Shown here piece after piece: positions 43,527 through 52,413 of a stretch of DNA of 64,000 nt. The position numbers and the translations under genes were made by a program. Location: assembly GCF_900110215.1 (NCBI RefSeq), contig NZ_FOCX01000001.1, positions 204,882 through 268,881 on the forward strand, written 5' to 3'. Origin of the DNA: Halorientalis persicus. Its GTDB lineage: Archaea > Halobacteriota > Halobacteria > Halobacteriales > Haloarculaceae. The notes beneath the pieces are model-generated. The model was not told where the DNA came from, did no database searches, and saw nothing but the letters and a program-made list of their open reading frames with translations. Numbering within the stretch: position 1 is the stretch's first letter; each line of letters opens with the position of its first letter.

Positions 43527-45314
43527 ATGTCGTCGGGCCGAGACGGCGTGACCAGGCGGAAGCTCCTCGCCGGAGCCGCGACGGGCGCGGCCGGCGCGAG
43601 CGCCGGCTGTCTCGACCGGCTCCAGGCCCTGCTCGGCTGGCGTGGTGATGGCCAGACGACACTGCGGATCAAGACGCTGCCGGCGGACGCGGACCCCTAC
43701 GCGCTCCGGTTGGCGCGGGCGGTCGGGGAGTGGCTCCAGGCCGCGGGTGTCGACGCCCGGATCGTCCCGACGGCCGAGGACGAACTGCGGCGACAGATCC
43801 TCGTCAACCATCAGTTCGACCTGTTCGTCGGGCGGACGCCGGACGTTCCCCGGACGCCGGACACCCTGTACCCACTCCTGCACTCGACGGGCGTCCTGGC
43901 TCCGGGCTGGCGCAATCCCTTCGGCTACTCGAACGCGCAGGTCGACGACCTGCTCCAGCGCCAGCGGCGCGCGACCGGACAGGAACGGCGGGACGTGGTC
44001 GCAACGCTCCAGGGGACCATCGCGCGAACCCAGCCGTTCAGCATCCTCGGGTTCCCGGAGACGATCCGGGCGGTCCGGACCGACCGGTTCACCGGCTGGG
44101 AGCAAGCGAATCTGGATTCGCCGCTCGGATACCTGGGACTGGAAGCGACCGCCGATGCGGCGGCGAGTCCGCGCACACTCCGGATCGGGACGACCTACCA
44201 GCAGGAGATCCAGAACCTCAACCCGCTGTCGGTGCGGTACCGCGACAACACGATCCTGACCAACCTGCTGTACGATTCGCTGGGCCGGGCCGTCGGTGGC
44301 GACCGGATCGAGCCCTGGCTGGCCGACAGCTGGAAGTTCGAGCGCCGCGGCGAGGACCTCCGGGCGACGGTTCGGTTGCGGCCCAACCAGCGCTGGCACG
44401 ACGGCGAACCGCTGACCGCCGACGACGTAGCCTTCACCTACGGGTTCATCACGGACACGTCGGCCTCGGACACCGACGGGTTCGTCCCCGTCCCGCGGTA
44501 TCACGGCCAGGCCAGCCTGATCGAGAGCGTGCGGGCGAACGACCTCCGGACTGTCGAGTTCGCGTTTGCGGACTGCTCTGCGGCCGTCGCCCGGCGCGCG
44601 TTCACCGTGCCGATCCTGCCCGAACACGTCTGGCAACAGCGGCGGCGACCGGCTACCCTCGGCGGCGTCGACGTCGGCGGGCAGGTGACGGAGGCACTGG
44701 TGACGAAAAACGTCCCCGCGGTCGGGAGCGGGCCGGTGGCCTTTGCCGAACAGCCCTCGGGTGTCGAACTCGTCTTGCGGCGGTTCGACGAGCACTTCCT
44801 CCACCGGGCCGGCAGCGGGGAATTTCCGGCGTGGATGGACGGTGGGCTCCCCTTCGAGCGACTGGTCGTGCAGGCGGACGTATCCGACGGGATCCTCGTC
44901 GAGGCAGCCGCGGACGGGACGCTCGACGCCGCGATCAACGGGATCGGGGTCGACACCGTCGACCGGATCGAGAACGCGGCCGAACTGGAACTGTTGACCC
45001 GGCCCGCGAACTCCTACTACGTGCTGGGATACAACACGCGGCGGCCGCCGCTGCACAACTACCAGTTCCGCCGCGTTCTGGGCCGGTTGCTCGACCGCGG
45101 CCACCTCGCCGACGCGGTGTTTGACGGGTACGCGGAACCCGCCGCGAGCCCGCTCGCGGGCACGGACTGGCTCCCGTCGACCCTCGAATGGAACGGCGAC
45201 CACCCGGTCCTCCCGTTCCTCGGGGCCGACGGCGAACTGGACGAAACGCAGATCCAGCAGGCCTGGCAGGAGGCAGGCTTCCGCTACGAAAGCGGCAGGC
45301 TCCTCGGACGGTGA
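43527..45314 (+). CDS. Family-5 extracellular solute-binding lipoprotein with permuted lobe order
   Basis: 595 residues starting MSSGRDGVTRRKLLAGAATG; twin arginines and the lipobox SAGC mark a TAT lipoprotein. Residues about 44-190 read like the C-terminal lobe of an SBP_bac_5 protein (LRIKTLPADADPYALRLARA, FDLFVGR, TLYPLLHSTGV, GYSNAQVDDLLQRQRR, DRFTGWE). Residues about 205-595 read like the normal N-terminal part (QNLNPLSVRYRDNTILTNLL, HDGEPLTADDVAFTYGF) and end at QQAWQEAGFRYESGRLLGR, the point where the C-terminal lobe would begin. No permease or ATPase gene is adjacent. Probably a peptide- or oligosaccharide-type binding protein; the ligand is not known. Confidence 0.85.
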   Translation: MSSGRDGVTRRKLLAGAATGAAGASAGCLDRLQALLGWRGDGQTTLRIKTLPADADPYALRLARAVGEWLQAAGVDARIVPTAEDELRRQILVNHQFDLFVGRTPDVPRTPDTLYPLLHSTGVLAPGWRNPFGYSNAQVDDLLQRQRRATGQERRDVVATLQGTIARTQPFSILGFPETIRAVRTDRFTGWEQANLDSPLGYLGLEATADAAASPRTLRIGTTYQQEIQNLNPLSVRYRDNTILTNLLYDSLGRAVGGDRIEPWLADSWKFERRGEDLRATVRLRPNQRWHDGEPLTADDVAFTYGFITDTSASDTDGFVPVPRYHGQASLIESVRANDLRTVEFAFADCSAAVARRAFTVPILPEHVWQQRRRPATLGGVDVGGQVTEALVTKNVPAVGSGPVAFAEQPSGVELVLRRFDEHFLHRAGSGEFPAWMDGGLPFERLVVQADVSDGILVEAAADGTLDAAINGIGVDTVDRIENAAELELLTRPANSYYVLGYNTRRPPLHNYQFRRVLGRLLDRGHLADAVFDGYAEPAASPLAGTDWLPSTLEWNGDHPVLPFLGADGELDETQIQQAWQEAGFRYESGRLLGR

Positions 45315-45318
45315 TACA

Positions 45319-46167
45319 GTGACACTACTCGAACTCTCCGCTCGTGTGCTCGGCGTGGTCGGCGTGATGCTCGTCGTCGCGTCGCTCGTGTTCGTCGGCC
45401 CGCGACGGCTCCGGGAGACGCGAACCGAGATCCGGAATCGGCTCCGCGAAACGGGACCGGTCGCGGCCGTGCTGGCCGGCGTGCTGGCGATGAACAGTTT
45501 CATCCGCGACATGAGTACCAACCTGTCCCAGCTGGTCGGGGTCCGGGTCACCAGTACGATCCACGCCATCGAGGGGGCGTTCGTCGGGCAGGTCCAGACG
45601 TTCGCCGCCCCGATCCTGACGACGTACTTCTCGAACGTGTACGTCTACGGCTACGCCTTCCTGATGATCTTCCCGCTGGTCGCGTACCTGGCCATGGACG
45701 ACCAGCGACCGATGCGGGAGTTGACCATCGCGTACATCCTCAACTACGGGATCGGGCTGATCTGCTATCTCGCCTTCATCGCGTACGGCCCGCGAAACTT
45801 CATGCCGGACGTGGTCGAGCCCCTCCTCTATACGCACTGGCCGCGCTCGCAACTGCTCACCAGCGAGATCAACCGCAACACCAACGTCTTCCCCTCCCTG
45901 CACACGTCGCTGTCGGCGACCGTCGCACTGATGGCCTACCGGACCCGCGACGCGTACCCATACTGGCTTCCGGTGGCCGTCTTCGCGGCCGGAAGCGTCG
46001 CCGTCTCGACGATGTACCTGGGCATCCACTGGGGCACCGACGTGGTCGCGGGCCTGCTGCTGGCCGCGTTCTCGGTCGTCGCCGCGATCCGAATCCGGCA
46101 GTTCGGGGACCGACACGACGATATCGTCCGTGACCGCGTCGGCAAACTCACAGACCGACTGCGCTGA
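45319..46167 (+). CDS. PAP2-superfamily phosphatase/phosphotransferase
   Basis: 282 residues with a GTG start four bases after the stop of the binding protein, which is closer than the longer open frame that overlaps it. About six membrane segments. The second catalytic motif is FPSLHTSL (a variant of PSGH) and the third is SVAVSTMYLGIHWGTDVVAG (variant of S-R-x5-H-x3-D, with histidine and aspartate kept). This variant is closer to the inositol-phosphorylceramide-synthase-like PAP2 group than to classical phosphatidate phosphatases, suggesting head-group exchange on lipids. The substrate is unknown. Confidence 0.8.
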   Translation: MTLLELSARVLGVVGVMLVVASLVFVGPRRLRETRTEIRNRLRETGPVAAVLAGVLAMNSFIRDMSTNLSQLVGVRVTSTIHAIEGAFVGQVQTFAAPILTTYFSNVYVYGYAFLMIFPLVAYLAMDDQRPMRELTIAYILNYGIGLICYLAFIAYGPRNFMPDVVEPLLYTHWPRSQLLTSEINRNTNVFPSLHTSLSATVALMAYRTRDAYPYWLPVAVFAAGSVAVSTMYLGIHWGTDVVAGLLLAAFSVVAAIRIRQFGDRHDDIVRDRVGKLTDRLR

Positions 46168-46213
46168 CTGGCCGGTCGCCGCGGCGACCGAGCCGTGCCA
46201 ACCCGACACAATA

Positions 46214-46229
46214 CGAATTTCGAAATTCG
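46214..46229. promoter_or_regulatory. 16-bp perfect palindrome upstream of carB
   Basis: CGAATTTCGAAATTCG reads the same on both strands. It lies 29-44 bases before the carB TATA-like box and 60-75 bases before the ATG. Its half CGAATTTCG also occurs upstream of carA. It has the form of a dimeric regulator site. Confidence 0.6.
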
Positions 46230-46257
46230 CTTACGATGCTCGCAACCTATCGCCGGG

Positions 46258-46264
46258 CTTATTA
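46258..46264 (+). promoter_or_regulatory. TATA-like box of carB
   Basis: CTTATTA lies 25-31 bases before the carB ATG at 46289, so the message is probably leaderless. Confidence 0.55.
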
Positions 46265-46288
46265 CGATGAGCGAACTGGGGACGGACA

Positions 46289-49200
46289 ATGACGGACGAC
46301 TCAGAAGACCGGACGATCCTGTTGATCGGGAGTGGGCCGATCAAGATCGGACAGGCCGCGGAGTTCGACTACTCCGGCGCGCAGGCCTGCCGTGCGCTCC
46401 AGGAGGAAGGGGCGCGGGTCGTGCTGGTCAACTCGAACCCGGCGACGATCATGACAGACCCGGAGATGGCCGACAAGGTGTACATCGAGCCGATCAACAC
46501 CGAGGCCATCGCCGAGATCATCCGGAAGGAACAGCCCGACGGCGTCATCGCCGGCCTCGGGGGCCAGACCGGGCTGAACGTCACCGCCGAACTCGCCGAG
46601 GAGGGCGTGCTGGACGAACACGACGTCGAGGTCATGGGCACGCCGCTGGACACCATCTACGCGACCGAGGACCGGGATATGTTCCGCCAGCGCATGGAGT
46701 CCATCGACGAACCCGTCCCCGAGTCGGTGACCATCGAATCCATGGACGAGGTCGAGGACGCCGTCGAACAGGTCGGCGGTCTGCCGGTCATCATGCGGAC
46801 CACCTACACGCTCGGCGGCCAGGGGTCGGGCGTCATCGACGACATGGACGAGCTGAAGGAGGCCACCCGGAAGGGGCTCAGCCTCTCGCGGGACAACCGC
46901 GTGATGATCACGGAGTCCATCGACGGCTGGATCGAACTGGAGTACGAGGTCATGCGGGACGCCGACGACTCCTGTATCATCATCTGCAACATGGAGAACA
47001 TCGACCCGATGGGCATCCACACCGGCGAGTCCATCGTCGTCACGCCCAGTCAGGTCATCCCGGACGAGGGCCATCAGGATATGCGCGACACCGCGCTGAA
47101 GGTGATCCGCGAGCTCGGCATCCAGGGCGGCTGTAACATCCAGTTCGCCTGGCACGACGACGGCACGCCCGGCGGCGAGTACCGCGTCGTCGAGGTCAAC
47201 CCGCGTGTCTCCCGTTCCTCCGCGCTGGCCTCGAAGGCGACCGGCTACCCCATCGCCCGCGTCACCGCCAAGGTCGCGATGGGCAAGCGCCTCCACGAGA
47301 TCGAAAACGAGATCACCGGCCAGACCACCGCCGCCTTCGAGCCGGCGATCGACTACATCGTGACGAAGGTGCCCCGGTGGCCCAAAGACAAGTTCCGCGA
47401 CGTGGAGTTCGAGCTGGGGCCGGCCATGAAGTCCACGGGCGAGGCGATGGCCATCGGCCGGACCTTCGAGGAGTCCATGCTGAAGGCCCTGCGTTCGAGC
47501 GAGTACGACCCCGCCGTCGACTGGGCGGACGTGAGCGACGACGAACTCGAAAGCGACTATCTGGAGCGGCCGACGCCCGACCGCACCTACGCCATCTTCG
47601 AGGCCTTCGAGCGCGGCTACACGGTCGAGGAAGTCAACGCCCTCACCGAGATTCGCGAGTGGTACCTCGAACGCTACAAGCGCATCGCCGACTCCGCCAC
47701 CGCGGCCGCGGCGGGCGACTTCGCGGCCGCCGCCGAGGAAGGGTTCACCGACCAGGAGATCACCGCCATCGCCGGCGGCGAGTTCAACGACACCCACGCC
47801 TCCTGGCTGCCCGACCGCGACGAGGCACAGCAGGTCGACAGCGAAGAGGTCGAGGCTGACGGCGGGAGCGTCACCGTCGAGCAGGTCGACGCCGAGACCC
47901 CCGACCGCGCGTTCAAGCAGGTCGACACCTGCGCGGGCGAGTTCGCCGCCTCGACGCCGTACTACTACTCCGCCCGGGAACCGCTCTCGGGACTGGGCCG
48001 CAACGAGGTCCAGGTCGACACCGACGTGGAGAGCGTCGTCGTGGTCGGCGGGGGCCCCATCCGGATCGGGCAGGGCGTCGAGTTCGACTACTGTTCGGTC
48101 CACGCCGTCCAGGCGCTGGAGGCCATGGGCATCGACGCCCACGTCGTCAACAACAACCCCGAGACCGTCTCGACGGACTACGACACCTCCGAAGGCCTCT
48201 TTTTCGAGCCCATCACCGCCGAGGAAGTCGCCGACGTGGTCGAGACGACCAACGCCGACGGCGTGATGGTCCAGTTCGGTGGCCAGACCTCCGTCGACAT
48301 CGGCGAACCCCTCGAAGCCGAGCTCGAACGCCGCGACCTCGACTGTGAGATCATGGGCACCGCCGTCGAGGCGATGGACCTCGCGGAGGATCGGGACCGC
48401 TTCAACAAACTCATGGACGACCTGGGCATCGCCCAGGCCGAGGGTGGCACGGCGACCTCCGAGCAGGAAGCCCTGGAGATCGCCCGGTCGATCGGCTACC
48501 CCGTCCTCGTGCGCCCGAGTTACGTGCTCGGCGGCCGCGCGATGGACGTGGTCTACAACGACGAGGACCTCGAAACCTACATCGAGGAAGCGGTTCGGGT
48601 CTCCCCGGACAAACCGATCCTCATCGACGACTTCCTCGCCGACGCCGTCGAACTGGACGTCGACGCCGTGGCCGACGGCGACGACGTGCTGATCGGCGGC
48701 ATCATGGAACACGTCGAAACGGCTGGTGTCCACTCCGGCGACTCCGCCTGTATGATCCCGCCGCGCTCGCTCTCGGAGGACGTACTCGAACGCGTCCGCG
48801 AGGTCACCGAGGACATCGCGACCGCACTCGATACCGTTGGCCTGCTCAACGTCCAGCTCGCCGTCAAAGACGAGACGGTGTACGTGCTGGAGGCCAACCC
48901 GCGCTCCTCGCGCACTGTGCCGTTCGTCTCGAAGGCGACCGGCGTCCCCATCGCCAAACTCGCCGCGAAGGTCATGGCTGGCGCGACCCTCGACGATCTG
49001 GACGTGGACGAACAGATTCCCGATCAGGTCTCGGTCAAGGAGGTCGTCCTGCCGTTCGACCGCCTGCCGGGCAGTGACCCGCGGCTGGGTCCGGAGATGA
49101 AATCGACCGGTGAGGTCATGGGTACCGCCGGCTCCTTCGGGAAGGCCTACCAGAAGGCCCAGATGTCCGTCGGCAAGCCGATTCCCACCGAGGGGACGGC

Positions 49201-49489
49201 CGTCGTCGACCTGCCGGTGATCGGCTTCGAGGACCATTTCGACGTGGAAGACCTCGACAGCGCCGACATCGAGAACGTGAAACAGCGCCTCCGCGACGGC
49301 GAGATCGACCTGGTGGTCTCGCGCAACCGCGAGATCCTCGAGGTCTGTGTCGAGGAGACGATCACGTACTTCTCGACCATCGAGAGCGCCGAGGCGGCCC
49401 TGGAGGCCATCGAGTCGGCCGATCAGCCGCTGAACGTCCAGGACGTGGCGACCCGTCCCAAGGACACCCGCGACTGGGGCGACTACTGA
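46289..49489 (+). CDS. carB: Carbamoyl-phosphate synthase large subunit
   Basis: 1066 residues. Two ATP-grasp halves: the first from ILLIGSGPIKIGQAAEFDYS with FRQRMESIDEPVPESVTIES and CNIQFAWHD; the second from VVVVGGGPIRIGQGVEFDYC with FNKLMDDLGIAQAEGGTATS and NVQLAVKDETVYVLEANPRS. It makes carbamoyl phosphate from bicarbonate, ATP and ammonia from CarA, for pyrimidines and arginine. The C-terminal allosteric MGS-like domain (about 965-1066) seems short: GTAVVDLPVIGFEDHFDVED aligns with the middle of the bacterial domain, but about 35 residues and the HEGRP segment are missing. An acidic insert of about 35 residues separates the halves (near 525-560). It faces carA across three genes. Confidence 0.96.
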   Translation: MTDDSEDRTILLIGSGPIKIGQAAEFDYSGAQACRALQEEGARVVLVNSNPATIMTDPEMADKVYIEPINTEAIAEIIRKEQPDGVIAGLGGQTGLNVTAELAEEGVLDEHDVEVMGTPLDTIYATEDRDMFRQRMESIDEPVPESVTIESMDEVEDAVEQVGGLPVIMRTTYTLGGQGSGVIDDMDELKEATRKGLSLSRDNRVMITESIDGWIELEYEVMRDADDSCIIICNMENIDPMGIHTGESIVVTPSQVIPDEGHQDMRDTALKVIRELGIQGGCNIQFAWHDDGTPGGEYRVVEVNPRVSRSSALASKATGYPIARVTAKVAMGKRLHEIENEITGQTTAAFEPAIDYIVTKVPRWPKDKFRDVEFELGPAMKSTGEAMAIGRTFEESMLKALRSSEYDPAVDWADVSDDELESDYLERPTPDRTYAIFEAFERGYTVEEVNALTEIREWYLERYKRIADSATAAAAGDFAAAAEEGFTDQEITAIAGGEFNDTHASWLPDRDEAQQVDSEEVEADGGSVTVEQVDAETPDRAFKQVDTCAGEFAASTPYYYSAREPLSGLGRNEVQVDTDVESVVVVGGGPIRIGQGVEFDYCSVHAVQALEAMGIDAHVVNNNPETVSTDYDTSEGLFFEPITAEEVADVVETTNADGVMVQFGGQTSVDIGEPLEAELERRDLDCEIMGTAVEAMDLAEDRDRFNKLMDDLGIAQAEGGTATSEQEALEIARSIGYPVLVRPSYVLGGRAMDVVYNDEDLETYIEEAVRVSPDKPILIDDFLADAVELDVDAVADGDDVLIGGIMEHVETAGVHSGDSACMIPPRSLSEDVLERVREVTEDIATALDTVGLLNVQLAVKDETVYVLEANPRSSRTVPFVSKATGVPIAKLAAKVMAGATLDDLDVDEQIPDQVSVKEVVLPFDRLPGSDPRLGPEMKSTGEVMGTAGSFGKAYQKAQMSVGKPIPTEGTAVVDLPVIGFEDHFDVEDLDSADIENVKQRLRDGEIDLVVSRNREILEVCVEETITYFSTIESAEAALEAIESADQPLNVQDVATRPKDTRDWGDY

Positions 49490-49617
49490 GGGCGCGACGC
49501 CGTCGCTCGTCCGGTCGCTGTACCCTTTTCTGCCAGTTTTCACTGGTCCCTAGCGTCGCGGATGGGGCGATCGAGTAAATCAGCAGTAATTTCACAGGTG
49601 TTTCACAACACGACAGT

Positions 49618-50280
49618 ATGGCAGGTGTTAGACAGCAGTCGGCGAGTGTCGGAGACGTGTTCAAGCAGAGCCTCCAGACGGGGGCCATCGTTGGGGCCGC
49701 AGCGTACGTCGTCGGGTATCTAGTCACCTTTCTGTTGACGATGATCGACGGCCTGGAGTCAGCCGGTGAGTTCGCTGCCTGGAAGGCAGTCGGGTGGGTG
49801 TTCTACGGCGCGCACAACGTCCAGCTATCCTCGACACAGACCGCGGCCGGACAGAGCCGGTCACAGAGTTACAACATCTTCGAGATGGCCGGGAACGAGT
49901 TCGCCTCGGCGGGGACGGGACTGACCAGTACGATCCCGTCGTTCGTCTATATGCTCGTGCCGGTCGTCGTGCTGATCGGCGCGGGCTACGTTGCCTACCA
50001 GCAGGCCGGTGTTCGCGGCCTGGAGACGGACCGGGTCGCCGCGGTCGGTGCGTCCGTCGTCGCCGGCTATCTCGCACTCGCCGTCATCGGGCGCTTTCTC
50101 TTCCAGTACTCCGAGTCGGCGAGTATCGGCGGTCGGTCGGTCTCGGTCACCATCGGCCCCGAACTGGCGACTGCGGTCCTCCTCACGGGTCTGCTCTACC
50201 CGCTCGTCCTCGGTGCGATCGGCGCAGTGCTGGCACAGAACCGGGAGCAGAACCAGTCAGCCGGTCGCACGGGCGTCTGA
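49618..50280 (+). CDS. Haloarchaeal multi-pass membrane protein
   Basis: 220 residues starting MAGVRQQSASVGDVFKQSLQ. Five or six membrane segments (TGAIVGAAAYVVGYLVTFLL, FVYMLVPVVVLIGAGYVAY, VAAVGASVVAGYLALAVIGR, LATAVLLTGLLYPLVLGAIG) with an external Ser/Gln-rich loop (SSTQTAAGQSRSQSYNIFEM). I recall similar unannotated proteins in haloarchaea but no function. A TAATTT box about 25-30 bases upstream suggests its own promoter. T-rich sequence after the stop (50312-50320) may end the transcript. Confidence 0.75.
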   Translation: MAGVRQQSASVGDVFKQSLQTGAIVGAAAYVVGYLVTFLLTMIDGLESAGEFAAWKAVGWVFYGAHNVQLSSTQTAAGQSRSQSYNIFEMAGNEFASAGTGLTSTIPSFVYMLVPVVVLIGAGYVAYQQAGVRGLETDRVAAVGASVVAGYLALAVIGRFLFQYSESASIGGRSVSVTIGPELATAVLLTGLLYPLVLGAIGAVLAQNREQNQSAGRTGV

Positions 50281-50532
50281 ACGCGCAACGTCGCGACCCG
50301 GATCTGCCGGGACTGTTTTTCACCCGCTGTGGTGATCTCGGGATCGGAGCCGCGAGCCTGTCCGCGACGTCTTCCCAAACTCGGATCGTCCGCCGGGCCG
50401 ACGAAGCGGCCTCGCGGCGGTTCGGGCCGTGGCCCGCGCCGATATCCGGGACGCTTGACAGGAGATGTGAAAGATGCTAGTCCCTAAGTACCCACACAGG
50501 TTATCGGGGAGACGTATCGGAGGGGACGGGAG

Positions 50533-51480
50533 ATGCTAGATAGGGACAACAGTACGACACGGATACTTTCGGTAGTGGTTCAGATACTTGCGATCGCGGT
50601 GGTGGGGGTCGTCGTAAGTGTGCTCATCACCGCCTTCACGGAGAGCCTGCAGGCGGCCCAGACGCTGGCGACGATCGCGGGCGCGCTGGGGACGGTCGTC
50701 TTGCTCGTGATCGTGGGCTGGTACGCCAGACGGCTGGAAGACGCCGCGGCCGAGAGCCGCAAGCTCCGTCGCCGACCGTACGTCAAACGGATCGTCGCGA
50801 CGGGCATCGACCGGATTCTGGAGTGGCTCACGACCAACCGCGAGCGCTGGGACCGGACGAACCCGCCGGCGGGGATGCCCGCCTATCCCGAGATCGAAGA
50901 CACCGGCGTGCCCGACGACGTGGTCGCCGACATCTCCCGCGATTACCCCGATCTCGTCTCGGACGTGAGCGCCTTCCTCACGGCGAGCCGCGAGTACCGC
51001 GACGCCTGGCAGGACCTCCACACCGACCTCGCACGGATCGTCGACCACGCCTTCGAGCTCTCGGACCCGCCCGAGGTCATCGACGACGTGGTCCCCCAGA
51101 ACTACGAGGGGGCCGCCCGCGCCGAAGGCGTCGACCCGTGGGCCGAACCCGACGAGTTCGTCGACGCCCACCCGCGCCTGTTCGCCCGCCTCGTGCTGAC
51201 GAACCCGGAACCGTCCCTGAACGGATCGGCCTACCTCGACACCGAGGATTACGCCGTCCTGCTGGTCGACGCCTACCGCCGGGAGTTCATGAACCTGCGG
51301 GGCGAGGAGGCGGTTGCCGACCAGATCGATCTGGTCCACCGGAAATTGGAGACGCTCAAGGAGAACGACGAGAACATGGAAGAACGCCTCCAGGACGTGC
51401 GCAGCCAGTACCTCGCCGAGTACGAGATCATGGAGACCGAACTCGGCGAGATCAAGGCCGGCGGCCGGTCGGCGGTGTAG
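50533..51480 (+). CDS. Membrane-anchored protein with C-terminal coiled coil, unknown
   Basis: 315 residues starting MLDRDNSTTRILSVVVQILA. Two membrane segments in the first 65 residues (VVVQILAIAVVGVVVSVLIT and TLATIAGALGTVVLLVIVGW) form an anchor. The rest is cytosolic, helical and acidic, ending in a predicted coiled coil (RKLETLKENDENMEERLQDV). The GGAGGGG-type sequence 5-14 bases before the ATG (GGAGGGGACGGGAG) is an unusually good Shine-Dalgarno site for this genome, so this message likely has a leader. Family not recognised. Confidence 0.75.
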   Translation: MLDRDNSTTRILSVVVQILAIAVVGVVVSVLITAFTESLQAAQTLATIAGALGTVVLLVIVGWYARRLEDAAAESRKLRRRPYVKRIVATGIDRILEWLTTNRERWDRTNPPAGMPAYPEIEDTGVPDDVVADISRDYPDLVSDVSAFLTASREYRDAWQDLHTDLARIVDHAFELSDPPEVIDDVVPQNYEGAARAEGVDPWAEPDEFVDAHPRLFARLVLTNPEPSLNGSAYLDTEDYAVLLVDAYRREFMNLRGEEAVADQIDLVHRKLETLKENDENMEERLQDVRSQYLAEYEIMETELGEIKAGGRSAV

Positions 51481-51750
51481 AGTCGGCCCGACCCTGTGAC
51501 TATCCTTGCTGTCTCCTTCTCACTGCGAGCGACGAACCACGAGTCCCCCGTCAGCACCGCGACCCCGAATCGGCGCATCCCACACGAATCATCTATTTGC
51601 TGGACATACGTTCGCTCAATTCACAGACAAGAGAATAATAGACCCATATAAGACATAAAACACTACGTTCGGAACCCTGATAACGGAGCGATACGACGAC
51701 TGTCGTGTGAGCCACCCAACGGTAGTTGTCTACGTCGACTTGGAGGCGGA

Positions 51751-52413
51751 ATGACGGACTCCGATGTCGCCGAGCGAGCGTTCGTGCTCGCGGAGATGGC
51801 GTCCGACGATTCGGTGACGATGTCAGTCCTGGCCGGGCGCGAGGGCCGGTTCTCACAGCAGGCTCCGCTGAACGACCCGCCGGTGACGTACCTCGAAGAG
51901 ACGGAGGCACCGGTGTACGTCCTGACGAACGGGAAGCGAGGAATCGGCCGCGGCATAAAGAGCAACACCATCGCGCCAGATGGGGATTTCAGGACGGTCG
52001 TCCTCGTGACCGGCCGCCGAACGCTCTGTCTCGTCGGTCAGAGCGACGGCGACGCAGTCGTCACGGTTCCCCACGAGTCGGTCGCGGCGGTCCGGTACAG
52101 TACCGGCTTCCGGAAGCACAGGCTCGTCTTACAGACGCCGGAGAGCGCGTACCACTGCTGGGTCCACCGGAAGACAGAGGAGGCAGTCCTCGACGGGATA
52201 ACCGAGTTCGTCAGCGAACACATGGTCGAGCGACCGGAGCCAGTCGAGGACGACGGGGCGATGAGCCGCGTGATGTATCGCGGGCGACCGGTCGCACGGG
52301 ACCCGACCGACGGGTCGGGTGACGGTAGCAGTGGTTCGGCGGAGTCGGCCGACGGCGAAACGGAGGAAGAGTTTACTGTCACCTACCGGGGCCAACCGGT
52401 CGAGCGGGACTAG
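51751..52413 (+). CDS. PH-like-domain protein with two C-terminal YRG repeats
   Basis: 220 residues starting MTDSDVAERAFVLAEMASDD. Residues about 55-155 look like a bacterial PH (YokE-like) fold: APVYVLTNGKRGIGRGIKSN, TVVLVTGRRTLCLVGQSDGD, VTVPHESVAAVRYSTGFRKH and LVLQTPESAYHCWVH. The C-terminus repeats a short unit: SRVMYRGRPVARD near 170-182 and FTVTYRGQPVERD at the end, separated by a Gly/Ser/Asp linker. The 270 bases upstream are AT-rich (about 51600-51660) and may hold the promoter. Membrane or protein binding is plausible for the PH-like part but unproved. The stop overlaps carA by four bases, tail to tail. Confidence 0.7.
   Translation: MTDSDVAERAFVLAEMASDDSVTMSVLAGREGRFSQQAPLNDPPVTYLEETEAPVYVLTNGKRGIGRGIKSNTIAPDGDFRTVVLVTGRRTLCLVGQSDGDAVVTVPHESVAAVRYSTGFRKHRLVLQTPESAYHCWVHRKTEEAVLDGITEFVSEHMVERPEPVEDDGAMSRVMYRGRPVARDPTDGSGDGSSGSAESADGETEEEFTVTYRGQPVERD

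Noticed and set aside
46301..49543. A 1080-codon open frame opposite carB
   Set aside because: It is a shadow of carB: high-GC codon use leaves the antisense frame open, and its product is His/Val/Asp-rich with no fold or motif.
50281..50532. A short gene in the 252-base gap
   Set aside because: Open frames here are only GC-skew shadows; the region holds a T-rich stop signal near 50312-50320 and the promoter and Shine-Dalgarno site of the next gene.
51481..51750. A short minus-strand gene in the 270-base gap
   Set aside because: The open frames have Arg/Ser-rich shadow composition; the AT-rich part near 51600-51660 is better read as promoter sequence.
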